Assembly (NCBI GenBank): GCA_965277425.1
Contig: CBDICR010000006.1
Coordinates: 434,001-498,000 of the forward strand
Source: Poindextera sp965277425
Lineage (GTDB): Bacteria; Pseudomonadota; Alphaproteobacteria; Caulobacterales; Caulobacteraceae
Length of the DNA stretch: 64,000 nt
Reading direction: 5' to 3'
The notes below the pieces were generated by a model, which was not told the DNA's origin, searched no databases, and worked only from the letters and a program-made list of their open reading frames with translations. Positions 24,764 to 33,338 of the stretch are shown here, piece after piece (position 1 is the stretch's first letter; each line of letters begins with the position of its first letter). A program made the translations under genes and the position numbers.

Positions 24764-26791
24764 TCACCGACGCACCGTCAGCCCCACCCGCACCATCCTC
24801 GGCGCGTCATAGGTGACCACATCCGCCGCGCTGCGGCCGGTCTCCAGCTCGGCGTTGAACAGGTTGTCGGCGGCGACATAGACGTTCAGCGCCTCGGTCA
24901 GCCGCCATTCGGCGCGGGCGTCGACGCCGGTTCCGCCCTTGATCAGCCGGGTGTTCTGGTCGTCGTCGAAGCGGGAGCTCTCATAACGGACCTCTGCGGT
25001 CAGGGTCAGGCGCTCGAGCGCGCGCCAGGTGGCGGCGACGCTCGCGGCCAGGGCCGGCGTCTCGGCCGGACGCAGCCCGGTCAACTGCGGCGCCTGGCCA
25101 CCCCCATCGACGCGCGCGTCGGTGTAGGTGACGGCGGCGCGCAGGTCGAGCCCGGCGCTTAAGCGGCGATGCGCCTCGGCCTCGACCCCGACCGCGTCGA
25201 TCGCGCCGGCGTTCTGGCGCTCGAACAGCGTGCCGCCCGCCGGCACGAACCCCGCCAGCGGAAAGGTCCCCGGCCCCTTGCCGATGGTGACGTTGGTGAT
25301 GGCGTCGGCGAGCTGGTTATAAAAGACGTCGGCGTCCCAGATCAGCCAAGCCTGGCCGCCAAGGCCCGCCTCGACGCCATAGAGTCGCTCGGGCGAGAGG
25401 GCGGCATTGGCCTCGGTGACATCGGCGCCGACCCGGAACGGCCGGTGCAGTTCGTTCAGGGTCGCCGGCCGAAAGCCCGAATAGGCCGCCGCGCGCAGAT
25501 AGAGCGCATTGGAGAGGTCGCGGCGAAGGCCGATGCGGCCGGTCGGCACGATCCCGCCCCGGTCGCCGGGATGCTGGTTCAGCGGCGTGCTCCCGGTCTG
25601 CACCAGGCTGGACTCATAGTCCTCCCAGTCGTCGAGACGAACGCCGCCGGTCAGCAGCCAGGCGCCGAGGTTGCGGCTCGCCTCGGCATAGAGGCCGGCG
25701 ACCCGTTCGCCGCCGCCGGCGACGCGGGTCCCGGTGAAGACGCCCTGGGTGTAGAGCCGCTCGTGGCTGGCGCCGTCGAAGTCGCGCAGGTCCGCCCCCA
25801 CCTCCCAACTATAGGCCGTCGCCGAACGCCGCAGCGCCGCATTGAAACCGACGCCGAGCGCCGGGGTGGCGTATTGTTTGTCGGCCAAGGTCGCCGTCTC
25901 GCGGTTCGCGGAGACCGAGGCCGAGCTGTTGACCAGGTTGGAGCCCTCGATCCAGCCCTGCAGCCACCAGCCGAGGGCGCCGCCGGTCGGCGGACGGACC
26001 AGGGCGAGGCTGCCCTGCACGCCGCTGTCGCGGGAGGCGGCGAACAGCGTTCCCGCGCCGCGATCCTCCTCATAGCCGCCGATGCGCTCGGACAGCACCG
26101 CCTGGCCGATATCAGCCTGCACCCGCTCGGCCGCGCTCCAGTCGTGCAGGGTGAGCGGCGTGTCGGCCGCGCCGCGCCCCTGGCGCACCGGGATCCAGCC
26201 GCCGCTGGTCTCGTCGGAGGCGTCGAGAAAGGCGCGCGCCGTCCCTGAATCGATCTCGGTGATCGCCGCCGCCCGGGCATAGCCGCGGTCGCCCGCGGCG
26301 ACCTCGCCGGCCGCGTGGCCGTCGATATGGTCCGGCTGCTCCAGCGCCACCACCCCGGTCAGGGCGCCGGCGCCGTAGGGCCCGGCGCCCGCCCCGCGCA
26401 CCAGGGTCGCGCCCGAGATCGCCTCGGGCGGCAGGCCGGTCCAGATCACCCAGCCGCCGAACGGGTCGTTCTGCGGCACGCCATCAAGGGTGACCAAGGC
26501 GCGGCTCGCGCCCGAGCCCGCTATGCCGCGCAGCGAGACCCCTTGCGTGGTTGGGTTGGCCCCAAGGCTGGAGGTGCGCCGATAGAGCGAAAAACCCGGC
26601 GCGGAGGCTAGGGCGTCGTCCAGCCGCTCGCTGACGACGAGCGCGGTCGGATCGATCCGCTGAATCGAAAAAGCCCGATCCCCCACCGCCGCCGGCAGCC
26701 GCGCGGCCCGGACCACGATCGGCGTCGAGGGCGGGGGCTGATCGACCGGCACGGGGCGCGCTATCCGCCGCCGCCGGGCGCCTCGCGCCAC
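24764..26791 (-). CDS. TonB-dependent receptor, start uncertain and no signal peptide visible
   Basis: An outer-membrane receptor of about 660-675 aa. The plug is clear: LDDALASAPGFSLYRRTSS, GVSLRGIAGSGASRALVTLDG, NDPFGGWVIW, then GAGALTGVVAL. A long beta-barrel of aromatic-rich strands follows and ends RMVRVGLTVRR. The substrate is not evident. The coding frame stays open into the preceding GNAT gene, but no hydrophobic signal sequence is found in any start considered (GTGs at 26791 and 26752). Overlap with the GNAT stop at 26761 suggests the N-terminus was lost by deletion, or that an unusual start is used. Confidence 0.8.
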   Translation of the reverse strand: MARGARRRRIARPVPVDQPPPSTPIVVRAARLPAAVGDRAFSIQRIDPTALVVSERLDDALASAPGFSLYRRTSSLGANPTTQGVSLRGIAGSGASRALVTLDGVPQNDPFGGWVIWTGLPPEAISGATLVRGAGAGPYGAGALTGVVALEQPDHIDGHAAGEVAAGDRGYARAAAITEIDSGTARAFLDASDETSGGWIPVRQGRGAADTPLTLHDWSAAERVQADIGQAVLSERIGGYEEDRGAGTLFAASRDSGVQGSLALVRPPTGGALGWWLQGWIEGSNLVNSSASVSANRETATLADKQYATPALGVGFNAALRRSATAYSWEVGADLRDFDGASHERLYTQGVFTGTRVAGGGERVAGLYAEASRNLGAWLLTGGVRLDDWEDYESSLVQTGSTPLNQHPGDRGGIVPTGRIGLRRDLSNALYLRAAAYSGFRPATLNELHRPFRVGADVTEANAALSPERLYGVEAGLGGQAWLIWDADVFYNQLADAITNVTIGKGPGTFPLAGFVPAGGTLFERQNAGAIDAVGVEAEAHRRLSAGLDLRAAVTYTDARVDGGGQAPQLTGLRPAETPALAASVAATWRALERLTLTAEVRYESSRFDDDQNTRLIKGGTGVDARAEWRLTEALNVYVAADNLFNAELETGRSAADVVTYDAPRMVRVGLTVRR

Positions 26792-27402
26792 ATGGCCCAC
26801 ATCGGCGGCGCGTCGGGGCGCGGGCGGTATTCGGAGATGACGTCGAAGCCGTGGCGGCGATAGAGGGCGACGTTGCGCTGGGTCGCGGTCTCCAGGAAGG
26901 CGGGTGTCCCGTCCGTATCGAGTTGGTCGAGCTTGGCCTTGAGCAGGCGCGAGCCGATCCCATGGCCCTGCGCTTGCGGCGTCACGCCGAGGAACCACAG
27001 ATAGGCGTGGCGGCGCTCCATCGGGTGAGCCTTGTCCATCACCTCGCGCAGGCCGAGCATGCGGGGAAAGCGGCCAAGGCCGGTCAGGCCGAGCAGCATG
27101 GGAAGGGCCTGCAGCTCCTGAACCAGCGAATTGGGACCCAGTGCTTCGGAGGCCATCCAGACCGCCGCGCCGCCGCCGGACGCCGGGCGCAGGGTCTCGC
27201 CGACCGGCAGGATCAGCGCCTTCATCAGATGGCGGAAGAAGCGCAGCCGCGCCGCATCCCGCCCGGCGTCCGTGCGCGAGAACCAGTTGAAAACCGGATC
27301 GTCGACAAAGGCGGCGGCGAGGTCGCGGGAAACGCTGTCCAGGCTGGTCAGGTCGGCCTTGACCGGCGCCTCGGCGTCGCGCCGCATCCGTTCGATGTCC
27401 AT
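26761..27402 (-). CDS. GNAT family N-acetyltransferase
   Basis: A 213-aa acetyltransferase. The acetyl-CoA binding region is YLWFLGVTPQAQGHGIGSRLL (V strand and Q/RxxGxG/A loop), followed by FLETATQRNVALYRRHGFDV. The N-terminal half (SLDSVSRDLAAAFVDDPVFNWF) is typical of a group often found in Proteobacteria with unknown substrates. It lies upstream of and in line with the TonB receptor gene, whose N-terminus overlaps its end. Confidence 0.88.
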   Translation of the reverse strand: MDIERMRRDAEAPVKADLTSLDSVSRDLAAAFVDDPVFNWFSRTDAGRDAARLRFFRHLMKALILPVGETLRPASGGGAAVWMASEALGPNSLVQELQALPMLLGLTGLGRFPRMLGLREVMDKAHPMERRHAYLWFLGVTPQAQGHGIGSRLLKAKLDQLDTDGTPAFLETATQRNVALYRRHGFDVISEYRPRPDAPPMWAMWREAPGGGG

Positions 27403-27430
27403 GGCCGCCCCCCTTTAGCCGAAGCCCGTC

Positions 27431-27994
27431 CTAAAGCTTCTCGCTGATCTTGATGGCGGTGCGGCAACCGGCGCGAATCACCGCGGCGAGCAGCGGATAG
27501 CCCGGCGCATCGCGCGCGCCCTCCTCCACCGCCAAATCGTGGTGGGCCAGTTCCTCGTCGCGGAAGCGGGCCAGTTCGAGAGCGAGCGCGGGCTCGCGGT
27601 CGGTAAGCTCGGCGACCTGGCCGGCGTAATGCGCCTCGATGACGCTCTCGACCGCCTCGGTGCAGGCGTGCGCCGCCTTTTCGCCCATCAGCGCCGTGCC
27701 GGCCCCGAGCGCAAATCCGGCCGCGCGCCAGAGCGGCGCCAGCAGGGTCGGTCGCACGCGCGCCTCGGTCAGCCGCTCGTTGAAGGCGGCCAGGTGCTCG
27801 GCCTCGTGCGCCTCCATCCGTTCGAGCTGGCCGGTGATGCGGGCCTTGTCCGCGCCGCGCGCGAACACCGCACGCTGGCCGCGATAGATGAAGACGGCGG
27901 CCAGCTCGCCGGCGTGGTCGACGCGCAGGATCTCGTCCAGCCGCCCTTGCGCCGCGCCGGGTCCGGGCCTTGGGGGAATGGGCCGCTGGCTCAT
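27431..27994 (-). CDS. coq7: 3-demethoxyubiquinol 3-hydroxylase (Coq7)
   Basis: A 187-aa di-iron carboxylate enzyme with the two ExxH-type half-sites: LRVDHAGELAAVFIYRGQ, then MEAHEAEHLAAF, and in the second half TEAVESVIEAHY and FRDEELAHHDLA. It performs the penultimate hydroxylation of ubiquinone synthesis at the inner membrane. The start at 27994 overlaps the dsbB-like stop by 4 bp, so the two are translationally coupled. Upstream on the same strand is the YqaA-like gene. Confidence 0.95.
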   Translation of the reverse strand: MSQRPIPPRPGPGAAQGRLDEILRVDHAGELAAVFIYRGQRAVFARGADKARITGQLERMEAHEAEHLAAFNERLTEARVRPTLLAPLWRAAGFALGAGTALMGEKAAHACTEAVESVIEAHYAGQVAELTDREPALALELARFRDEELAHHDLAVEEGARDAPGYPLLAAVIRAGCRTAIKISEKL

Positions 27995-28503
27995 CGTTTG
28001 CGGCTCCGGATCGCCCAGGCGAGGCTCCACCCGGTCAGCTTCAGCGAGATCAAAGCGTTCCAGCCGGCCATGGAGAGGCCCAGGAACACCCAGGCGGCCT
28101 TGTCGCAGCGCGGCGGCGCGATCCTGGCGCCGTTCAGCAGATCGGCCAGGCCGGCCGCGCTGACCGGCGCGCCCGTGCCGGAACAGGTTGTCGGGCCCGG
28201 CCAGAACTTCCACTCCGCCCCGGCGTGATAGATCGCGATCCCCGCGCCGGTGAGGAAGACCAGCGCCAGCGCGCCGCCGATCCAGGGGGTGAAGACCCGT
28301 GGAACCAAGCCCTGGCTGGCGGCGAAGGCCAGGGCCGCGACCGGCAGGGCGACCCAATAGACCTGGCGCTCGTACAGACACAGCGTGCAGGGCGCGAGAT
28401 GGCCGAAGGTCTGAAAGGCGTGTGCGATGGCCAGCATCGCCGCCGATGTGATGAAGGCCAGGGCCGGCCAGTGGCGCAGGATGGAGGCGATGAGGGCGCG
28501 CAT
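27991..28503 (-). CDS. DsbB-like disulfide bond formation protein
   Basis: A 170-aa inner-membrane protein with four predicted TM helices (about 12-30, 45-63, 72-93 and 137-165). The first periplasmic-loop Cys pair is PCTLCLYERQ (about 39-42), and a second pair of single Cys (about 107 and 133) lies in the second loop, as in DsbB. DsbB re-oxidises DsbA and passes electrons to quinone, which fits its coupling to coq7. Confidence 0.9.
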   Translation of the reverse strand: MRALIASILRHWPALAFITSAAMLAIAHAFQTFGHLAPCTLCLYERQVYWVALPVAALAFAASQGLVPRVFTPWIGGALALVFLTGAGIAIYHAGAEWKFWPGPTTCSGTGAPVSAAGLADLLNGARIAPPRCDKAAWVFLGLSMAGWNALISLKLTGWSLAWAIRSRKR

Positions 28504-28523
28504 CGGAAACCTATGGCGCGATT

Positions 28524-29102
28524 TCAGCCGCCGCCCAAGAGTTTCAGAAAAACGAAGGCCGCCACGATCAGCACCACGCCCGCCCCGGCCAGCCAATAGA
28601 AGTAGCGATCGATCACCGCCTTGGCCTTGGGATGCTGCAACAGCGTCGCCTCCAGGAAGAAGCGCCCGCCCCGGGTGACGATTGAGGCGCCGACGAAGAC
28701 CGGAAAGCTGAAATGCGCCAGGCCCGAGGCCAGGGTCACCAGCATGTAGGGCACCGGCGTCAGCCCCTTGACCAGGATGACGGCCAGACCCCATTGCGCG
28801 AACCAGGCGTGAAAGGCCGAAAGCGCCTTGGCATGACCGGACAGGGCCAAGATCCTGGTCCCAAGGCCGGCGAGGAAGAAGCCGATGGCGTAGCCGATCA
28901 TGCCGCCGGTCACCGAACCGGCCGTGCAGACGCCGGCATAGAGCCAGGCGCGCTCGCGCCGCGCCAGAACCATGGGCGCCAGCATCAGGTCGGGCGGCAG
29001 AAAGGGAAAGGTCGCCTCGAGGGTCGCGACGCCGGCCAGCGCCGGAAGCGCATAGGGCGTGGCGGCCAGGCGAAGGACGCGATCGTAGAGCGGGCGAAGC
29101 AT
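28524..29102 (-). CDS. YqaA/DedA-like membrane protein
   Basis: A 192-aa integral membrane protein of the SNARE-associated/DedA superfamily. It has the LEATFPFLPPDLMLAPMVL motif after the first helix, a glycine-rich helix (GSVTGGMIGYAIGFFL), and the KGLTPVPYMLVTLASG re-entrant motif. Such proteins act in membrane lipid homeostasis. The ATG at 29102 is preferred over a GTG at 29129 because AGGAG lies 10 nt before it and the family starts near there. Lies 20 bp upstream of the dsbB-like gene. Confidence 0.85.
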   Translation of the reverse strand: MLRPLYDRVLRLAATPYALPALAGVATLEATFPFLPPDLMLAPMVLARRERAWLYAGVCTAGSVTGGMIGYAIGFFLAGLGTRILALSGHAKALSAFHAWFAQWGLAVILVKGLTPVPYMLVTLASGLAHFSFPVFVGASIVTRGGRFFLEATLLQHPKAKAVIDRYFYWLAGAGVVLIVAAFVFLKLLGGG

Positions 29103-29193
29103 GTCGAGCCGGCTCCTAACAGCCTTCACGGCCCAAGTCTCGCCACACGCGGCCGGTCATGCTTTGAAGGATGGGAAGGAGCCGGGCGAACCC

Positions 29194-29469
29194 ATGGGCG
29201 TGAGCACCGATCCAGAGCTTGAAGCGGCGGCCGCCGAGGAGTTGGCCCAGGCCGTGCGACTGAAATGGGCGGACCTGGCCAAGCACCTGCCGTGGGGCGA
29301 CACCTATGAAGGCTACGGCCCCGCCGGCGGGGCGCTGGCGTTCGAGCGCAGTTACATCTGGCGCGCCGAGCCGGGCGGCGACATCCTCTGCGAAGTCACC
29401 GCCTATCGCGGTCCCGCCCGCTACGACCGCGGCGCCCGCGTCAGCCAGCTGATCGCCAAGCCAGGCTGA
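29194..29469 (+). CDS. Small conserved-looking hypothetical protein
   Basis: A 91-aa acidic protein. After an Ala/Glu-rich start it has WADLAKHLPWGDTYEG, then ERSYIWR and GGDILCEVTAYRGPARYDRG, the look of a compact alpha/beta fold. No family is recognised with certainty. AAGGAG lies 13 nt before the ATG; a GTG two codons later is the alternative start. It is divergent from the YqaA-like gene and lies directly before tRNA-Leu. Confidence 0.65.
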   Translation: MGVSTDPELEAAAAEELAQAVRLKWADLAKHLPWGDTYEGYGPAGGALAFERSYIWRAEPGGDILCEVTAYRGPARYDRGARVSQLIAKPG

Positions 29470-29524
29470 ATACAGCGCGTTGACGCATCCTCCCGCGCCG
29501 CTAGAGTGCGCCGCCCTGCACAGG

Positions 29525-29609
29525 GCCCCTGTGGTGGAATTGGTAGACGCGCCGCACTCAAAATGCGGTACCGAGAGGTGTGTCGGTTCGAGTCCGACCG
29601 GGGGCACCA
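29525..29609 (+). tRNA. tRNA-Leu(CAA)
   Basis: An 85-nt class II tRNA. The acceptor stem GCCCCTG pairs with CGGGGGC (one G-U), followed by discriminator A and encoded CCA. The D arm has GGTGGAATTGGTAGAC, the anticodon arm CCGCA-CTCAAAA-TGCGG gives anticodon CAA, a short variable arm follows, and the T arm is GGTTCGAGTCC. A P4-type integrase gene starts 170 bp downstream, so this tRNA is a plausible integration target. Confidence 0.95.
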
Positions 29610-29723
29610 TTTACCCGTCCGCCGCTGTCCGGCTGGGTATGGGAAAATCCTTCAGAATCTGCTAGATAGGTAGACGTTCCTTCCGCGAACGTCCGTTGCC
29701 GTCCGGCCGCGTCCGACTTGTTT

Positions 29724-29774
29724 GGGGGGTATCACCGGGGGTCTCCGGTAAATCAGCGAAGAGCGATACCCCCC
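29724..29774 (+). promoter_or_regulatory. Nested inverted repeats just upstream of the integrase
   Basis: GGGGGGTATC (29724-29733) and GATACCCCCC (29765-29774) are a perfect 10-bp inverted pair. Inside lies a smaller hairpin ACCGG...CCGGT starting at 29734. The repeat ends 3 bp before the integrase ATG, so it may control integrase expression or be an arm-type binding site. No Shine-Dalgarno is visible for the integrase. Confidence 0.45.
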
Positions 29775-29777
29775 ACC

Positions 29778-30392
29778 ATGTCTCTCTCCGATGCCGCCGT
29801 GAAAGCGGCTAAGCCAACCGCCAGGCAGTTCAAGCTTTTCGACGAGCGGGGCCTGTTCATACTGGTGACGCCATCCGGCGGAAAGCTTTGGCGGCTGAAG
29901 TACAGGTTCGGCGGCAAGGAGCAATTGCTCGCCATCGGGAGCTACCCGGACACCAGCCTTAAGGACGCTCGCGAACGACGCGATGCCGCGCGCAAGGTCA
30001 TTGCCGCCGGTAAGAACCCATCGGCAGAAAAAAAGCGTGCTGCAGTCGCTGCGGCGATCAGCGCCGCCAACACGTTCAAGGCTGTCGCCGATGAGGTCAT
30101 TTCGAAAGGCCGCCACGAGGGGCGCGCTTCGGCCACGCTGGCGAAGGCCGAATGGTTCCTGTCGCTGCTGGAGCCCGCGTTGGGCGCTCGGCCTATCGCA
30201 GAGATCGAGGCCTATGAGCTGCTCGCGGTCGTAAAGAAGATCGAGGGTGCCGGCCATCACGAGACCGCCCGTCGACTGCTCGCCTTCGCTAGCCGGGTGT
30301 TCCGATACGCCGTGGCCACCACGCGCGCGCGGTCCAATCCTGCGGCGGATCTGCGGGGGGCTTTGGTAGCACCTAATACCAGCCGCCCTTAG
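29778..30392 (+). pseudogene. Truncated P4-type tyrosine integrase
   Basis: Only the arm-binding (DUF4102-type) and core-binding parts remain: LSDAAVKAAKPTARQFKLFD, GLFILVTPSGGKLWRLKYRF, then AIGSYPDTSLKDARERRDAAR and the helix SRVFRYAVATTRARSNPAADL. The catalytic R...HxxR...Y domain is missing. The reading is cut at about 30370 by IS630-related sequence and stops at 30392. This is an integrase relic beside tRNA-Leu and marks the left side of an island. Confidence 0.85.
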
Positions 30393-30822
30393 GCTTCACC
30401 GCTGAGCGGCCAGAGTCGTGATCCGATGGATTGGATACGGTCTGGTTCGGCTATGAGTGCGTTCCAGGCGTCGCATACGGCGTCGAGGATGGCGTCGTAG
30501 TCGTCGAAGATGCGGTTCGAGAGCCAACGCTGGCGCAGATAGGCCCAGACGTTTTCGGCGGGGTTGAGTTCGGGCGATCTGGGCGGCAGCGGCAGGAAGG
30601 TGATGTTGTCGGGCTTCTTGAGCTTGCCGGTGGTGTGCCAGCCGGCCTGATCGAGGACGAGAATGGCGTGGGCGCCGGGCGCGACGTTGGCGCTGATCTC
30701 GTCGAGATGATGTTGCATGCCTTGGGTATTGGCTCGCTGCATGACGACAGCCGCGCCGGTCTGGCGCTCGGGACAGATGGCGCCGAACAGATAGGCGCAG
30801 CCGAAGCGCCCGTTATTCGTCT
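30389..30822 (-). pseudogene. IS630-family transposase fragment
   Basis: The C-terminal part of an IS630/Tc1-type DDE transposase: FGCAYLFGAICPERQTGAA, then HAILVLDQAGWHTTGKL with the second catalytic Asp, and PLPPRSPELNPAENVWAYLR with the third acidic residue. The N-terminal half is absent: an in-frame stop lies at about 30825. It abuts the truncated integrase, so this IS remnant appears to have cut it. Confidence 0.85.
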
Positions 30823-31003
30823 AGGCCAACCGGGGTGGGCTGAAATCCGTGGATAACTTGCAGCGCGGTAGTTGGCGAATGACCCGCCATCGGTTGCCGC
30901 ACCGCGTATTTTTGCGCATGACCTTCTGTGGCCCGGCCGTTGCGAGGCCGATCAGAGGCCATAAGCCTAGCACCATCAAGACGTATGAAGTGACGACTTA
31001 GGC

Positions 31004-31714
31004 GTGGGTAAAGCATTGAAAAAGTGCAGATTTGACGAGTTGGAGATCAAGGCGCGGGTTCTCACCGAGCTGAGAGGGCTCGGCAGAATTGACCGCCATT
31101 CCGTGTTGGCCGGCGAGTATTGCCTAGGTCGTAGTGGTGTTCGCGCCGACCTCGCCATCCGATCGGATCGAATGATAGGTGTCGAGGTAAAGAGCAATTT
31201 TGACAGTCTCAGGCGCTTACGCGCACAGCTCGCGGTCTACCGGGTATACTTTGACCGCACGATCCTCGTCGTGGGTTCCCGGCACGTGTCGGCGCTCACA
31301 GCCGAGTTAGTTGCTGGGGTGGAGGTTTGGGAATGTGGTGCCGATGGATCAATTAATCCGATCCAAGAGCCAGTTGTTCTCGCCGATCTGCCGGAGCCTT
31401 TGTGGTCTGATCTCATGAACCAAGGCGAACTCAAAAGGTTCGGTGATGAGCTCGATCAACTCGGCGCTAGGGCGGCATTTAAGCTGGCGTTCGATCAGCG
31501 GTTTGGTGAGACAAGCCGAGCGTTTTGGGCTGCAGTAGCTCGGCGCAAAGTCAAAAGCGAAGACCTAGCGATGCTTAGCCGTTTTCGAGATGCGAGGATA
31601 GCCCGCGCCGCATGGGCGGCCGATCAAGCAATGAAATGGGAGACGTTCACACGCGACGCGCAACTTATTCTGGGTGCTGAGTGTCAAAACAATCGCTCGA
31701 CCGAAGCTGCTTAG
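31004..31714 (+). CDS. sce7726-like family protein
   Basis: A 236-aa protein starting at a GTG (31004). The N-terminal half has the look of a PD-(D/E)xK-type nuclease fold as in the sce7726 family: HSVLAGEYCLGRSGVRADLA (Asp), then GVEVKSNFDSLRRLRAQ (E-x-K) and VYFDRTILVVGSRH, and a closing GVEVW strand. The C-terminal half (about 130-230) is helical and unrecognised. Role unknown; nuclease activity is inferred from fold motifs. Its stop overlaps the convergent beta-family gene by 4 bp. The region has visibly lower GC than flanking core genes. Confidence 0.75.
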   Translation: MGKALKKCRFDELEIKARVLTELRGLGRIDRHSVLAGEYCLGRSGVRADLAIRSDRMIGVEVKSNFDSLRRLRAQLAVYRVYFDRTILVVGSRHVSALTAELVAGVEVWECGADGSINPIQEPVVLADLPEPLWSDLMNQGELKRFGDELDQLGARAAFKLAFDQRFGETSRAFWAAVARRKVKSEDLAMLSRFRDARIARAAWAADQAMKWETFTRDAQLILGAECQNNRSTEAA

Positions 31715-32790
31715 TCGCTCCAGTCCTCGTCGGTCTCGTAGAGTGCGTCTGGCGGATCATCATAAAAGAGTTGGCGATGCAGGTGAATGTTGATCCGAGC
31801 CGCGGTGGCGCGAACCGGAGAGATAATAGCGTCAGGGTCTCCCAGCGCGGTGCGTTCAATCATCTGGGTCCCCCATAGTCGAAGGGCCGGGTCCCAGTGA
31901 GGCGAGTCGATAGCTTCGTCCGCAAGCGCTTGATATGCCGCCAACCGCGCTCCGCCGTCCCCGGAGCGGAAGAACTGCCAGGACAGTGGCATGGCGTAAT
32001 CAATTCTTGGGCTAGGCGCGCCGCCGCCGCCGAGTTGTCGCTCTGCCCGAGCGCTGCCACGGTCACCGTAGACTAGTTGTTCACCGCCGATTTGAGCACG
32101 AACACCGTTGAACAGTAGTCGTTCGAATATCTCTTGGCTTTCGAGCCCGACAAATCCGTCAGGAAACGAGGAAGCAGCTATCGAGATCGTGGCGCGCGGT
32201 GCTACCTCCAATATTCGTTGGATCAGGCCGACCGCCTCAACCTGTCGTCCGAGCAAATCCCTCGTGGCTCGTTCATAATCTAGGACGAAACAGATGCCGT
32301 CGCCGCCTCCTGTGATCGCACCGAGACGCTGCGCGTATAGGCGTGACGTTGCCAATGCAGCACGAGGGAACCGAACTACCAGCCCGCGCTCAAGATCGAG
32401 AAGACGGGCCGCCTGAAGGTCAAATTGCGCTGGGTCCGCGAGCTGCAGTGCCGGCACGAAATTGTTGTGAAGGCCGATAAAGGTCGACCAATTGGCGTAT
32501 CCGTTGGCGGGGTCGCGAAGCGCCGTGAGCTGCTCATGGACCGGCCTGGGCGTGTCTGCGGGCTCTTCCTCCGGGGCCAAGTCCAAGACGAAGGGTCGGT
32601 CTCCGTACACGGCGCTGAGCTTGTCCAGGGCGGCCTGTAGCTGGTGCGCAGCTCCCCAGGGCCTAAGTAAGAAGAATGGGAGCAGGCGGTCTTTGTCGCG
32701 CTCTGGCAGCTCCTGAAGAGCGCGCAGCTCCGCTGGCCGGACAGTGAGTAGCGGTAGATAGGTCAGATCGTTGAAGTCCGGCATCGCCAA
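31711..32790 (-). CDS. Beta-family protein (phage T4 beta-protein-like)
   Basis: A 359-aa protein. The start YLPLLTVRPAELRALQELPE, followed by DRLLPFFLLRPWG and later FVLDLAPEE, follows the pattern of the 'beta protein' family (named after a phage T4 protein), which often sits beside sce7726-like genes in accessory regions (from memory of family context). Central segments such as GICFVLDYERA and ATISIAASSFPD suggest a TIM-barrel-like alpha/beta fold. Biochemical role unknown. Convergent with the sce7726-like gene; about 20 bp after the ImmA/IrrE-like gene on the same strand. Confidence 0.75.
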   Translation of the reverse strand: MAMPDFNDLTYLPLLTVRPAELRALQELPERDKDRLLPFFLLRPWGAAHQLQAALDKLSAVYGDRPFVLDLAPEEEPADTPRPVHEQLTALRDPANGYANWSTFIGLHNNFVPALQLADPAQFDLQAARLLDLERGLVVRFPRAALATSRLYAQRLGAITGGGDGICFVLDYERATRDLLGRQVEAVGLIQRILEVAPRATISIAASSFPDGFVGLESQEIFERLLFNGVRAQIGGEQLVYGDRGSARAERQLGGGGAPSPRIDYAMPLSWQFFRSGDGGARLAAYQALADEAIDSPHWDPALRLWGTQMIERTALGDPDAIISPVRATAARINIHLHRQLFYDDPPDALYETDEDWSD

Positions 32791-32811
32791 TGAATTGCAC
32801 CCCAGCGCCGA

Positions 32812-33321
32812 CTAGGCCAAGCCAAGTCGAATCTTCATTGCGGCATCAGATACCTCAAAACGCCCTCTTAGATAGGCTGCATGATCCTCTACCCCCAACA
32901 GTCGAGCGCGGTCCAACAGCCGGTCGACGAGCGGTTCGGGCATCAAGATATCAGCGGCGATGCGATTTGCTTCGGCTTCGCGTCGATCAGACAACCCTGA
33001 GCGATAAAGAGCATCGTCCATAATGCCGTTGCCGATTTGGTCGCGATGGAGAAGAAAATGGCCGATCTCGTGCGCCACCGTAAAACGTTGGCGCACCGCC
33101 GCGTCATGCCGGCTCACTCGAATTATGAATTCTCCGGGACGATCGGGGTCAGGCCGGATCTCTCCCGAGATGCCCGGAGGAAGTGTGGAGGCCTTAACAA
33201 CGAGCCCAAGCGCCCGCGCAATGGCGCTGAGCTGCACCGGAGCGTCGGCCTGGAGCGCCTCGATTTGATCCCGCACGGCGGGCTCCAAAGACAGCCACTC
33301 GCGACTAGCCATGGGGTGCAC
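32812..33321 (-). CDS. ImmA/IrrE-like metallo-endopeptidase
   Basis: A 169-aa protein with the zinc protease motif VAHEIGHFLLH (HExxH) and the downstream EAEANRIAADILMP helix carrying the third ligand, as in ImmA/IrrE. These proteases cleave repressors in mobile elements or regulators in stress responses. There is no helix-turn-helix fusion here; a partner repressor is not obvious in the cassette. Second gene of a minus-strand unit running 33851 to 31711. Confidence 0.9.
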   Translation of the reverse strand: MHPMASREWLSLEPAVRDQIEALQADAPVQLSAIARALGLVVKASTLPPGISGEIRPDPDRPGEFIIRVSRHDAAVRQRFTVAHEIGHFLLHRDQIGNGIMDDALYRSGLSDRREAEANRIAADILMPEPLVDRLLDRARLLGVEDHAAYLRGRFEVSDAAMKIRLGLA

Positions 33322-33338
33322 GCAGAACGTATATTGTG

